A stretch of DNA of 64,000 bases, from assembly GCF_014904695.1 (NCBI RefSeq), contig NZ_JACXXN010000007.1:186001-250000 (forward strand). The letters run 5' to 3'. Every line of letters begins with the position of its first letter. Position 1 is the stretch's first letter. Below, one piece after another: positions 52,740-61,898 of this stretch. The position numbers and the translations under genes were made by a program. The stretch is from Nostoc sp. MG11. GTDB taxonomy: Bacteria > Cyanobacteriota > Cyanobacteriia > Cyanobacteriales > Nostocaceae. The notes below the pieces were generated by a model. The model was not told where the DNA came from. It ran no database searches and saw only the letters and a program-made list of their open reading frames with translations.

Positions 52740-53909
52740 ATGCGAACAATTGCGGAAATTAATGAAAAAATCAGTCGCCAACTTGCAGTAGTTTTGACGA
52801 TTGAAGAATTAAAAGCACGAGTTGCAGAAATAGGTATTAGTAAAGCTGCGAAGGAAGTTGATGTAATTACCACTGGCACTTTTGAGCCAATGGAATCAAG
52901 TGGTGCAATTATTAATCTTGGACATACTGACCCGCCAATCAAAATTCGTCGCTGCTGGTTAGATGGTGTTCCAGCATACTCTGGATTTGGAGCAGTAGAT
53001 TTATATTTGGGTGCGAGTTGTGCTGTAGAAGTGATGGATGGAGAAGAAATCAGGGAACGCGGCGGCGGTCATGTAATCGAAGATTTGATAGCTGGTAAAC
53101 CTGTACACGTAAAAGCGCAAGGTCAAGTAACAGATTGTTACCCCAGGGCAACGTTTGAAACTACAGTTACCAATGAAACGATAAATCAGTTTTATTTATT
53201 CAATCCGCGCAATCTTTATCAAAATTTTATTGTGGGTGTAAATGGGGGCGATCGCTCACTTTTCACTTATCTCGGCCCTTTACAACCGCATCTGGGAAAT
53301 GCTGTTTACTCGAACCCTGGTGCTATTTCCCCTCTACTCAATGACCCCGATTTGCAACTCGTTGGCATTGGCACGCGGATTTTCTTAGGTGGCGGTATCG
53401 GTTACGTTGCTTGGGAAGGTACTCAGCACTTTCCTTTACAAAAGCGTCTAGCTAATCGTACGCCAATCGGGCCGGCTGCGACTTTGGCTTTAATTGGTGA
53501 TGCTAAGCAAATGGATGCTCGCTGGGTGCGGGGTTGTTACTTCAAAAGTTACGGGCCTTCATTGATGTTGGGCGTTGGTGTTCCACTCCCTGTGTTAAGC
53601 GAAGAAGTAGTAGAACACTGTGCCGTGCAAGACAAAGACTTAGTAGCTCCAATAGTGGACTTTTCCATTCCTCGACGTGTCCGTCCCACATTTGGTTTAG
53701 TGAGTTACGCCCAACTTAAGTCTGGGCGTATCACTATTGAGGGCAAAGCTGTACGCGTTGCGCCTCTAGCAAGTTTATTTTTTTCTAGGCAAGTCGCTCT
53801 AGAGTTGAAACAGTGGATCGAAGCAGGTACTTTTACCCTCACCGAAGCTGTTTCCCCAATTCCGATGGAGCGATCTTTTTTACCTCAAGATCGCTGGACG
53901 GATTTTTGA
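52740..53909 (+). CDS. HcyBio-domain (DUF39) protein, aspartate-semialdehyde sulfurtransferase-like
   Basis: 389 aa. Single DUF39/HcyBio domain: VDVITTGTFEPMESSGAIINLGHTDPPIKI, RRCWLDGVPAYSGFGAVDLYLGA and RGGGHVIEDLIAGKPVHVKA, QVTDCYPR. In methanogens the related protein makes homocysteine from aspartate semialdehyde and sulfide using two Cys; Cys residues are present here in RRCWLDG and VTDCYPR. No partner NIL-ferredoxin gene is adjacent. ATG start. Confidence 0.85.
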   Translation: MRTIAEINEKISRQLAVVLTIEELKARVAEIGISKAAKEVDVITTGTFEPMESSGAIINLGHTDPPIKIRRCWLDGVPAYSGFGAVDLYLGASCAVEVMDGEEIRERGGGHVIEDLIAGKPVHVKAQGQVTDCYPRATFETTVTNETINQFYLFNPRNLYQNFIVGVNGGDRSLFTYLGPLQPHLGNAVYSNPGAISPLLNDPDLQLVGIGTRIFLGGGIGYVAWEGTQHFPLQKRLANRTPIGPAATLALIGDAKQMDARWVRGCYFKSYGPSLMLGVGVPLPVLSEEVVEHCAVQDKDLVAPIVDFSIPRRVRPTFGLVSYAQLKSGRITIEGKAVRVAPLASLFFSRQVALELKQWIEAGTFTLTEAVSPIPMERSFLPQDRWTDF

Positions 53910-53946
53910 TACTGAGGACTGGGGACTGGGGAAATCTCTTCCTAAT

Positions 53947-54042
53947 CACGCCAGTTCGACGCCACTTGCTTTAAGCCGGAGAACCCGTCCAACGCAGTGG
54001 CTCCTCAAGTCGGGAAACCCGCCCACGCGACTGGCTCCCTAA
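53947..54042. repeat. Dispersed CGCCAGT...ACTGGCTCCC repeat
   Basis: CGCCAGTTCGACGCCACTTG CTTTAAGCCGG ... CGACTGGCTCCCT. Third member of the family inserted in the M16 peptidase; sits in the convergent spacer after the HcyBio gene. Confidence 0.75.
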
Positions 54043-54058
54043 TACCTAATCCTCAATT

Positions 54059-55060
54059 CTACTCTTGAGTTGGCTTGGGCCGTTTGATCGGCTTAGGAGC
54101 GGGCGTTTTAGGTATGGGTTTTGACACCGCAGAGGGGTCGCCGCCTGTTTTCTTGATTGGACGTGGGGTTTCTCCATTGCGTCTGGGGGGAAATGGTTTC
54201 CTCCCACCGCCAGCACGAGGAGCGCCTTTGAAAGGTGGGCGGCGTTTTTTGGGTAAATCAGCGATCGCCTCAGCTTTGTCTACCACTAATACGTCAGATT
54301 CCCTTTTAACTTGGAAGTCCCAGAACTTTCCTACTGCTTTGGTACCAAGTACACCTCTAAGTTTCAACTTAAAATATTTAGGTTTATCAGTTGGTTTACG
54401 TGGAGCCTGCTTAATTTTGACCACCAAGCTTTTAGCGTCAAAAGACTGGTAAACTACTTCGCCACGAACAGAAAAACCACCATCTGTAATTTCTGATGAG
54501 GGAATCTGGGCATTTATAGTTTCGTCATTCTCAGATAAACCATCATCGGGCGTCTCTAACTCTTGTGACTCAGAATCTTCCTTATCTTCTTCTGTTGGCT
54601 GTTTAGCGAGATTTTCTGGCTCCCAAACTCCAACAATTTGGAGGTGCAAGGTGTCATTTTCTTGCCTTGTGCGCGGATAAACCACCCACAGATGTTCTTT
54701 TTCCAAGTCTAGGTGATTCTTGACTAAGCTCATAATCCGACCTAAAAGGACGGCGTTGAGTTCTACATCATCTGTGGTCAGTAGTGTACCTTGAGTAAAT
54801 TGTTCGCTGCTAGCATGGTAGCGACCACGAACTAAACCGATCGCTCGGTACTGCATCGGTTCACTAGGAGGTGGAATCGGTTGCTGCCGATTGGCTAAGT
54901 TCTCACTTGATGCATCACTAGAGTTAACGGGCGAATTCTCTAGCTTAGTGACTTTGACTGGTACAGTATTAACATTAGCAGCTGGTTCTATATTAGTTGG
55001 GCCCTGGTTAGAGGCAGAAGAATTAGAAGGTTCAGGCAACGGCATCAGGTCGGAATTCAT
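54059..55060 (-). CDS. Hypothetical protein with disordered, basic C-terminus
   Basis: About 333 aa from ATG 55060, chosen for the AAGGAG six bases upstream (frame itself extends to 55084). Disordered Pro/Ser/Asn N-terminus (1-75), a structured core (about 76-160: YRAIGLVRGRYHASSEQFTQ, LLTTDDVELNAVLLGRIMSLVK), an acidic linker (about 163-200), a second strand-rich region (about 205-265) and a Pro/Arg/Lys-rich tail. Resembles cyanobacterial hypothetical proteins; the basic tail suggests nucleic-acid binding, which is only inference. Confidence 0.7.
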   Translation of the reverse strand: MNSDLMPLPEPSNSSASNQGPTNIEPAANVNTVPVKVTKLENSPVNSSDASSENLANRQQPIPPPSEPMQYRAIGLVRGRYHASSEQFTQGTLLTTDDVELNAVLLGRIMSLVKNHLDLEKEHLWVVYPRTRQENDTLHLQIVGVWEPENLAKQPTEEDKEDSESQELETPDDGLSENDETINAQIPSSEITDGGFSVRGEVVYQSFDAKSLVVKIKQAPRKPTDKPKYFKLKLRGVLGTKAVGKFWDFQVKRESDVLVVDKAEAIADLPKKRRPPFKGAPRAGGGRKPFPPRRNGETPRPIKKTGGDPSAVSKPIPKTPAPKPIKRPKPTQE

Positions 55061-55438
55061 AAAAACTCCTTGCGGCGGAGACACATCCCATTGTGGGATT
55101 TTACTAAGGCAGCTGAAAAGAGCGTTTGTGCGGCTGGTGAAAGTATATTTTCTTTCAACAAAGTTACATCAGAGCGCCCTATACAATTCTAAAGACGCTA
55201 AATCCATCATTTATATACTAAATGTGTCGTTTAGCGCCTTTACACTAGTTTCGGAAGCATATCATAGCTACAATTCTGGCGGCTCCTCCTAAAGTCATCA
55301 CTTACTTTAGCAGTGTGGATAGTTATTTGTTATAAAATTCACAGGCAATTGGCGGAATTCCGCAAGGTTTTGGAAATTTTTAACTTTCCAATTTGTGTAA
55401 ATGATAATCTCATTAGAGTTCAGGAGAAGGACAAAATT

Positions 55439-56323
55439 GTGTCTCAACCACGCAATCGCTGGATAGTAAAGGTCGTTTTGGTCATAGCAGTTCTTGCTTT
55501 TGTGGGTGTTTCCGTAGTTCCCATAATTGGAGCATTTAATAATACGCCACCCTCAAACCAAAATACTTCTAACACCAGAGGCAGCTCACCTTCCTCTGAC
55601 CAAAAATCACAATTAGAAGACCAAGTACGAGGTTATGAACTGGTTTTACAACGGGAACCAGAAAATCAAACTGCGCTTAAAGGTTTGTTACAGGCACGGT
55701 TAACATTGTTAAGTCAAAAAGCAAAAGGTGAGGTAAAACCGTCTGATATTCAAGCAGTAATTGAACCTTTAGAAAAGTTAGCAAAGCTGAATCCAGAACA
55801 GTCAGAATATGCAGTGCTGCTGGCTCAAGCAAAGCAGCAAATTGGCGATAAGGAAGGAGCGGCTCAAGCTTATCGCTCAATTTTAGCAACCAAACCGGGT
55901 GATCTGAATGCTTTGCGAGGAATGGTAGCTCTGTTACTAAGCCAACAACGCCCGGAAGCAGCTATTGGTTTGCTGCAAGATACTCTCTCTAACTCAGCTC
56001 AGGCTAATAAAATTCAACCTGGAAGTATAGATGCGATCGCAGTGCGGGTACTATTGGGAACTGTTCATGCCTCCCAGAAGAATTATCCACAAGCTACCTC
56101 TGTATATGATCAAGCAATTCAAAAAGATCCCAAGGATTTTCGCCCTGTCTTGGCAAAAGCAATGCTCCTCAAAGAACAAGGCAAAGTCGCAGAAGCAAAA
56201 CCCTTGTTTGACACTGCCTTAGCTCTAGCACCTGCTCAATACAAAGACGAAATCAACAAGACAGCAGCATCTCCTTCTCCGGCTCCTGCTGTACCTCCTG
56301 CTCTACCTGATACACCTAAGTAG
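55439..56323 (+). CDS. TPR-repeat membrane-anchored protein
   Basis: 294 aa from GTG 55439, chosen because CAGGAGAAGG lies eight bases upstream and an N-terminal helix (WIVKVVLVIAVLAFVGVSVV) follows directly. Then a Ser/Asn linker and about five tetratricopeptide units (YELVLQREPENQTALKGLLQ, AAQAYRSILATKPGDLNALRGM, ATSVYDQAIQKDPKDFRPVL, AKPLFDTALALAP), ending in a Pro/Ala tail. TPRs mediate protein contacts. Convergent with the mnx gene. Confidence 0.88.
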   Translation: MSQPRNRWIVKVVLVIAVLAFVGVSVVPIIGAFNNTPPSNQNTSNTRGSSPSSDQKSQLEDQVRGYELVLQREPENQTALKGLLQARLTLLSQKAKGEVKPSDIQAVIEPLEKLAKLNPEQSEYAVLLAQAKQQIGDKEGAAQAYRSILATKPGDLNALRGMVALLLSQQRPEAAIGLLQDTLSNSAQANKIQPGSIDAIAVRVLLGTVHASQKNYPQATSVYDQAIQKDPKDFRPVLAKAMLLKEQGKVAEAKPLFDTALALAPAQYKDEINKTAASPSPAPAVPPALPDTPK

Positions 56324-56370
56324 GGAGAGTTGGGGAACAATTTTGAATTGTTCTTTCCCTCTCCTCTTGC

Positions 56371-56988
56371 TCATGCTCCTTCAATGGCAGCAACTACACC
56401 AAAGATGAGAAATAGGCATCCCCCGACAAAAGTGAGTTGACGTTCCGAAATCCGACCAGCAATCATTTTGCCACCGATAACAGCGATTGCAGCACAAATG
56501 GCGTGTCCCAAAATTGCACCCATCGTTACCCCAATTGGGTTGTTTCCGGCTGCTAGAGCAATGGTGGCAATTTGCGTGCGATCGCCCCACTCTGCCATAA
56601 ATGTTAATACGAAGGCTTCTGTTAAAATTGAAGCAGCAGTTTTTCGCTTTGGTAACTGCAAATCTGCCTGTTCCACCGCTGCTTTTGCTTCTTCTACAAC
56701 TTCTGTATCACAAGCCGCAGGCATCTTTCTGGCTTGGTACAACAGCTTGATACCGAAGGCAATAAACAAAGCTATTTCAGCGTAATAAATATAAACTTTT
56801 GGCAATAAAGCCGCCGTTTGTCCTAACAGCACCGAGAGGATTGTCATCGCAGCTAAGGCGGCTGTCACTCCTATGAATACCAGACGCCGCGAGTGATGCA
56901 TTGCCAATATTACAGCGATAAAAAATGTTTTATCACCTAGCTCTGAAACTGTAATTAATAATAAACCTGCGGTAAAAGCTGTTAACAC
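56371..56988 (-). CDS. mnx: TMEM165/GDT1 (UPF0016) manganese exporter
   Basis: 205 aa with two homologous three-helix halves, each with its metal motif: ISELGDKTFF-type VSELGDKTFFIAVIL (about 15-29) and AEWGDRTQIATIALAAG (about 131-147). In Synechocystis the family member Mnx moves Mn2+ out of the cytoplasm to the lumen/periplasm. GTG start at 56988 with AGGAG ten bases upstream. A yybP-ykoY-like leader (57041-57191) lies upstream on the same strand, pointing to Mn2+-responsive control. Gene name by family similarity. Confidence 0.9.
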   Translation of the reverse strand: MLTAFTAGLLLITVSELGDKTFFIAVILAMHHSRRLVFIGVTAALAAMTILSVLLGQTAALLPKVYIYYAEIALFIAFGIKLLYQARKMPAACDTEVVEEAKAAVEQADLQLPKRKTAASILTEAFVLTFMAEWGDRTQIATIALAAGNNPIGVTMGAILGHAICAAIAVIGGKMIAGRISERQLTFVGGCLFLIFGVVAAIEGA

Positions 56989-57040
56989 TCTCTCAAGCTC
57001 CTAAAGAATCATTTACCGATGTGAGCTTGACGAGAGCCAA

Positions 57041-57191
57041 AAGACCTCACCAAGCACACACTTTTTGGTGTGAACTTAGTGAAGGTCTCGCTTTCAAATA
57101 TTAATTATTTGCCATCTGAACCAGGCTTAACGCCAGTATGTTGATTCAGATGCACTGGCTTTTAAGTTTTTTGCCAGTAGCTACTCCCCTT
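57041..57191 (-). promoter_or_regulatory. Probable yybP-ykoY manganese riboswitch
   Basis: On the minus strand the leader begins AAGGGGAGTAGCTAC, the hallmark 5' segment of the yybP-ykoY motif. It continues through two hairpins and ends with GAGACCTTCACTAAG ... CTTGGTGAGGTCT, matching the second conserved half (pairing GACCTTCAC with GTGAGGTC). It lies about 50 bases upstream of mnx, whose family is a known target of this riboswitch. Covariance scoring was not run. Confidence 0.75.
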
Positions 57192-57378
57192 CTATGCGAT
57201 AGTAATCATACCTCTGTTTTAGGTATGAGTCAAGGGAATAGGAAATGGAGAAGGCACTATTTCACTTACATGGTAAAAATAGATTAGACAAGACTGATAG
57301 CAAAATTAAGGTGAACTGCGATCGCCTTATCGCCTTGCAGTGACTAAAAAAATTCCCATAGGCCACTCATAACTAAGC

Positions 57379-57530
57379 TATAGGAATCCGGTTTGATTTC
57401 TGAAAAGATACGTAGGGTGTGTTAGCGACAGCGTAACGCACCAAAACCTCTATAATAGTGCGTTACGAACTCCGTTCTAACACACCCTACAATACCTAAT
57501 TTCGTTCAAAAATCAAATAGTAATCCTATA
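57379..57530. repeat. 152-bp MITE-like inverted-repeat element
   Basis: Outer 26-bp ends (TATAGGAATCCGGTTTGATT at left, TAATCCTATA at right) match as inverted repeats at about 21 of 26 positions. Inside lies a nested perfect inverted pair GTAGGGTGTGTTA / TAACACACCCTAC (57412-57424, 57478-57490) and CGTAACGCACC...GTGCGTTACG. TA-rich flanks suggest IS630/Tc1-type TA target use. No coding sequence. Confidence 0.75.
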
Positions 57531-57588
57531 TATACCCAAAGAGTTAAAAATAAAATTTAAAACAATTTGTGCCAAGCAAGATACAACT

Positions 57589-57669
57589 ATGAGCCAAGTT
57601 GTAAAAGAGTTTATAGAAAAATGGGTAATAGAAAATGTTAATCCAAAAATTGGAAAGTTTAAACCATGA
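57589..57669 (+). CDS. Possible 26-aa small protein overlapping Uma2 start
   Basis: MSQVVKEFIEKWVIENVNPK plus IGKFKP, stop TGA overlapping the next ATG (ATGA). Could be a leader peptide, the remnant of an upstream gene, or chance. Nothing recognised. Confidence 0.3.
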   Translation: MSQVVKEFIEKWVIENVNPKIGKFKP

Positions 57670-58292
57670 CTCAAGCTTTACCAAAAACCAAGCTAGTAAC
57701 CTTTGAAGAATTTGTTCAGTGGAAACCCGACGGCAAACGGTATGAACTGCATGACGGAGTAGTAATCGAAATGGCCCAGCCGACAGGCGATCATGAAGAT
57801 ATTATGGGTTTTTTGGCGCTTGAAATATCTGTCGATATCAAGCGACAAAATATTCCCTGCTTCATACCAAAAACAGCATTAGTAAAACCACCTGAAAATG
57901 AATCCGGTTATTCACCAGATATATTAATAATCAATCGCTCCAATCTGATAAATGAACCTCTGTGGAAAAAGGAATCTACTGTTACTCAAGGCGCATCAAT
58001 TCCTCTAGTAATTGAGGTAGTTAGCACCAATTGGCGTACTGATTACTACACTAAGCGGGGTGTGTATGAAGAAATTGGGATTCAGGAGTATTGGATTGTG
58101 GATTACTTAGCTGTGGGTGGTAAGTCGTTAATTGGCAATCCCAAACAGCCCACAATATCAGTTTATTCATTATCAGAGGGTGAATACCAAGTCAGTCAGT
58201 TTCGGGGCGGGGAACGCATTATCTCACCCACTTTCCCAGAATTGAATTTGACCGCAGAGCAGATTTTTCAAGCTGGAAATACAACCATATAA
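57666..58292 (+). CDS. Uma2 family endonuclease-fold protein
   Basis: 208 aa with an intact Uma2 core: TFEEFVQWKPDGKRYELHDG, VVIEMAQPTGDHE, SGYSPDILIINRS, VIEVVSTNWRTDYYTKRGVYEEIGIQEYWIVDY and FRGGERIISPTFPELNLTAEQIF. Function of the family unknown. Convergent with sdhA, with only two bases between the stop codons. ATG overlaps a small upstream frame. Confidence 0.9.
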   Translation: MTQALPKTKLVTFEEFVQWKPDGKRYELHDGVVIEMAQPTGDHEDIMGFLALEISVDIKRQNIPCFIPKTALVKPPENESGYSPDILIINRSNLINEPLWKKESTVTQGASIPLVIEVVSTNWRTDYYTKRGVYEEIGIQEYWIVDYLAVGGKSLIGNPKQPTISVYSLSEGEYQVSQFRGGERIISPTFPELNLTAEQIFQAGNTTI

Positions 58293-58294
58293 AG

Positions 58295-60022
58295 TTAATA
58301 CCTACGCTCTTTTGGCTCAAACATAGAAATTGTCACTGGTCGATATTGAATATCAATTCCTGCTGGTGAATAGTAAGCCATTGTGTGTTTGAGGAAGTTA
58401 GTATCATCTCGTTGGGGATAATCTTCGCGGAAGTGAGCGCCGCGACTTTCTTGGCGATTTAAGGCTGATGCTAGAATCGTCTGCCCCACTATCATTAAAC
58501 TCCGCAGTTCTAAAGCTTCAACAATTTCTGTATTCCAGCAACTACCTTTGTCATCTAAATAAATTTGAGGGTATTGCTGTTGTATCTGTGCTAATTTCTG
58601 CGAACCCTCACGCATTAGTTCTTCGGTGCGGAAAACACCACAGAATTGAGTCATACAATCTTGGAAGGCTTGACGAATTTGGTTAATGCGGTACTGTCCT
58701 GGCTGTTCTAGCAAAGCTTGGATTTGTTGCTGGGCTTCTGTTACATAACGTTGCTCGTCTATAGAGGGTAACTTACGGTTTTGTACATATTGAGCGATCG
58801 CAGCTCCAGTCCTCTTACCATAAACTACACATTCCAGTAGAGAATTACTACCGAGGCGATTTGCACCATGAACAGAAACACAAGATGTTTCCCCAGCGGC
58901 AAAGAAGCCATCAACTAAACCATCGCCACTACTGCGAACTTGACCATCGGTGTTAACTGGGATACCACCCATACAATAGTGAATTGTGGGGCGGACTGGC
59001 ATCGGCTGAGTCACGGCGTCAACACCTACTAGTCGGTGGGCTTCTTCCCAACAGAAGGGAACGCGGCTCATAATTTTTTCTTTGCCCAGATGGCGCAAGT
59101 CAAGATAGACAAAGGGGCCACCAGCACTACCATCAGGATGAACACCACGACCAGCGCGAATCTCATAAGCGATCGCCCGTGAGGTAATATCACGAGGAGC
59201 CAATTCCATACGGCTGGGTGCGTAGTTCGCCATAAAGCGATCGCCTTCACTATTAATCAGATACGCCCCTTCCCCGCGGACTGCTTCCGAAATCAGCACG
59301 CCTACTGGATATAAACCCGTGGGATGAAATTGGACAAATTCCATGTCTTCGAGGGGTAAACCGGCGATCGCAGTCATTGCCAAACCATCACCAGTGGAAG
59401 CGTAATCATTGGAGGTGGTGTTATAAACGCGACCATATCCCCCCGTCGCAAACATCACCGCCTTAGCCCGCACAACCTCTATATGCCCATCTAAGAGGCT
59501 ATACATCACCACGCCCTTGGCCTGACCCTCTTCCAAAATCAGGCGCATGACGTACCATTCTTGGTAAACTTGCACACCATAACGCCGCAAGTTATTTACC
59601 AATTCGTGCAAAATCGCGTGACCAGTCTTATCAGCGGCGTAGCAAGTGCGGTTGTGGGAATGTCCACCAAAAGCCCTTTGAGCAATGCGACCATCAGGCA
59701 AGCGAGAGAACAAAACGCCCATGTGTTCCAAGTCAATTACTACATCTGGCGCTTCTTTAACAAGAATTTCTACTGCATCTTGGTCTGCTAAGTAGTCGGA
59801 ACCCTTGACAGTATCGAAAGCGTGTGCTGTCCAGCTATCTTCTGAATCGACATTTTTTAGCGATGCTGCCATACCACCTTGAGCAGCTACCGAGTGGGAA
59901 CGAATTGGGTGGGTTTTGGCAACCACAGCAATATTCAAGCTGGGGTCAGTACGGGCAATTTCCACAGCAGCGCGACATCCCGCCAATCCGCCCCCAATAA
60001 TAATCACATCATGTTCTAGCAT
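58295..60022 (-). CDS. sdhA: Succinate dehydrogenase/fumarate reductase flavoprotein subunit
   Basis: 575 aa. FAD Rossmann motif [18 protein letters not shown] (about 6-23), covalent-flavin His in [16 protein letters not shown] (about 42-57), substrate-site [31 protein letters not shown] and [22 protein letters not shown]. In cyanobacteria SDH feeds electrons into plastoquinone at the thylakoid membrane. No sdhB is adjacent, as is usual in this group. ATG start. Confidence 0.95.
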   Translation of the reverse strand: MLEHDVIIIGGGLAGCRAAVEIARTDPSLNIAVVAKTHPIRSHSVAAQGGMAASLKNVDSEDSWTAHAFDTVKGSDYLADQDAVEILVKEAPDVVIDLEHMGVLFSRLPDGRIAQRAFGGHSHNRTCYAADKTGHAILHELVNNLRRYGVQVYQEWYVMRLILEEGQAKGVVMYSLLDGHIEVVRAKAVMFATGGYGRVYNTTSNDYASTGDGLAMTAIAGLPLEDMEFVQFHPTGLYPVGVLISEAVRGEGAYLINSEGDRFMANYAPSRMELAPRDITSRAIAYEIRAGRGVHPDGSAGGPFVYLDLRHLGKEKIMSRVPFCWEEAHRLVGVDAVTQPMPVRPTIHYCMGGIPVNTDGQVRSSGDGLVDGFFAAGETSCVSVHGANRLGSNSLLECVVYGKRTGAAIAQYVQNRKLPSIDEQRYVTEAQQQIQALLEQPGQYRINQIRQAFQDCMTQFCGVFRTEELMREGSQKLAQIQQQYPQIYLDDKGSCWNTEIVEALELRSLMIVGQTILASALNRQESRGAHFREDYPQRDDTNFLKHTMAYYSPAGIDIQYRPVTISMFEPKERRY

Positions 60023-60375
60023 AATTAGCCCCCAACTGCAAAAAGCTGCTGTTCCAATACTTTTCGGTTAAGGGGGAAAGGGAAAGGGTTTGAATTCACC
60101 TTTACCCTTTTCCCTTTTCCCAGATCAAAAAGGAGTAGTTTACGCTTATCCAAAAAGTATTGGCTGCTGTTCTATTGTAGAGACGTGATTCATAAGACAG
60201 TAGGTTGTAGAGAAAAGTTTGATGGTTAAAAGTTTCCCCTCAGAACTTCCACATCTCAACAAAAAAATTCCCTGTCCATAGACAGGGATATCATTTCAAC
60301 TTTGGATTTTAATTTTGTGAAAAGCTCCAAGCAGTAGGCAGTATGTTGGTTTTCAGATTCGAGTCGGAAAATCAC
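60023..60375. other. Intergenic with hairpin repeats
   Basis: 353 bases, no gene. Contains an inverted pair GGGAAAGGGAAAGGG / CCCTTTTCCCTTTTCCC (about 60074-60121), the small palindrome CCCTGTCCATAGACAGGG (60270-60287) and a partial GTAGAGACGTGATTCAT repeat (60177-60193). Confidence 0.55.
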
Positions 60376-60693
60376 TCAACTAGTCGCTTGTACAGGTTGT
60401 TGCTGCGAAACATTACCGGGTATAGGTTCAGTCTTGGTTCCTGCATCTACAGGAGTTACTTCAATATGATTTAACAATGTAGTGACAAATGCAAACAACA
60501 AGAAAGGCAGCGATAGCAGGACGACAAGACCCACCGTTGCTAAAGCATACACTGGTCGCCTAGCACCCATCAGCGCTAAGGCTGAGGCCAAACTTAGGGT
60601 AATTGTGATCAACCAAACAATTATTTGACCATATATATCACCAAAGGTCAGGGTACAGACAAACCGATACTTTTGAATATTACTCGTGGTCAT
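60376..60693 (-). CDS. Small conserved membrane protein
   Basis: 105 aa with two or three hydrophobic helices (about 24-43, 46-75: YGQIIVWLITITLSLASALA, ALATVGLVVLLSLPFLLFAFV) and a polar Pro/Gln/Thr C-terminal tail. Not recognised as a named family, though it looks like a conserved cyanobacterial membrane protein. ATG at 60693 used; a GTG is one codon upstream. Confidence 0.6.
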   Translation of the reverse strand: MTTSNIQKYRFVCTLTFGDIYGQIIVWLITITLSLASALALMGARRPVYALATVGLVVLLSLPFLLFAFVTTLLNHIEVTPVDAGTKTEPIPGNVSQQQPVQATS

Positions 60694-60941
60694 CACATTT
60701 GCCTCAAGTCTCTCCTATAGATTCTACGTTAGAGCCATGTTTGGTTTCTAGACAATTTCTAAATATTTTTGCAAGGTTTGTAATATCGCTTTACAATTAA
60801 CTTTTTTTGTTAATAAATGGAATTGTTCAGTTAACTGTTAATATTTTTTTTGCGAATGAGCGATGTTACCTACAAACCATAAATTATGAAAGATAGCATC
60901 AGACGACCCCCTAATGAAGATAATATAAATTAGCCCCAATA

Positions 60942-61700
60942 GTGGCGAGGCACAGCCAAATGGTTTTGACTCCTCAACAACTAGACGCCATCATGCCTGA
61001 CGCTAGTCAGCTATATAGCGATGAGCCGGAAATGGAAAGTTCTCTGCATTATATGCAGCTATTGCTGCTTGTTACCTGCTTAGAATGGCTGTGGCGTGAA
61101 AGAAATGATTACTTCATTGGTGCTAATCTCACCATTTATTTTAGTCGCCAACAACTGCGAAATCGTGATTTTCGCGGCCCTGATTTTTTCTTAATCAAGC
61201 AGACACAAAAGCATCCCCGCAACTCTTGGGTAGTTTGGGAAGAAGACGGCAAATATCCTAATTTAATCATCGAACTACTCTCAACTAGCACCGCCGATAC
61301 AGACCGAAATTTGAAAAAAAACCTGTATCAAGACCGTTTTCATACACCAGAATATTTCTATTTTTCCCCAGATACTCTGGAATTTGCTGGTTTTCGCCTA
61401 GTAGGAAGTGAATATCAAGATATTACATCCAATGCCAATGGCTGGCGCTGGAGTCAGGAGTTAGATTTGTACCTGGGTATCGATTCAGGAAAACTGCGTT
61501 ACTTTACTACTGAAGGTGTTTTAGTGCCAACACCAGAAGAAGCCGCATTACAAACACAATTAGAATTACAACAACAAACTCTAGAGTTAGAACAGCAAAG
61601 TCTAGAATTACAGCAACAAACTCTAGAGTTAGAACAAGAACGCCAACGCGCTGAACGGTTGGCAGAAAGACTGCGATCTTTGGGTATGGATGTAGACTAA
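60942..61700 (+). CDS. Uma2 family protein with C-terminal coiled coil
   Basis: 252 aa. Uma2 core at about 20-190 (RDFRGPDFFLIKQTQ, LIIELLSTSTADTDRNLKKN, PEYFYFSPDTLEFAGFRL, LYLGIDSGKLRYFTTEGVLV), then a Gln/Glu/Leu-rich coiled coil (LELQQQTLELEQQSLELQQQ pattern, about 205-245) built from 12-residue repeats. GTG start at 60942; ATG 60960 also possible. A 90-base copy of its 3' end lies at 62799-62888, showing a local duplication. Confidence 0.88.
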   Translation: MARHSQMVLTPQQLDAIMPDASQLYSDEPEMESSLHYMQLLLLVTCLEWLWRERNDYFIGANLTIYFSRQQLRNRDFRGPDFFLIKQTQKHPRNSWVVWEEDGKYPNLIIELLSTSTADTDRNLKKNLYQDRFHTPEYFYFSPDTLEFAGFRLVGSEYQDITSNANGWRWSQELDLYLGIDSGKLRYFTTEGVLVPTPEEAALQTQLELQQQTLELEQQSLELQQQTLELEQERQRAERLAERLRSLGMDVD

Positions 61701-61711
61701 GAGGGCAACTA

Positions 61712-61772
61712 TTTCAACTTAAATTCATCAAATTTCACAACTTCCGAACCGGCTTGCGGGTATCAAAACATC
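61712..61772 (-). pseudogene. Fragment of phosphoesterase 3' end
   Basis: Minus strand reads FDTRKP and then, after a one-base shift, the counterpart of VVKFDEFKLK, matching the last 20 codons of the phosphoesterase at 62897. The same arrangement, Uma2 end then phosphoesterase end, recurs at 62799-62950, so it is a duplicated segment that has decayed. Confidence 0.7.
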
Positions 61773-61898
61773 GATAAATTTGCAGTTAATTTTCTCCTAA
61801 CTTGTCACTCGATTGCTTTTGCGTCATCTGTCATATTCTACGACGCTGTTTGTTTGAACTTTCTTATTTTTGTCTGCTACCCTTAACTGGGCCTTCGA

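Noticed and set aside
52580-52942. 120-residue minus-strand frame
   Set aside because: Antisense to the 5' end of the HcyBio gene; a promoter must lie here and nothing family-like is seen.
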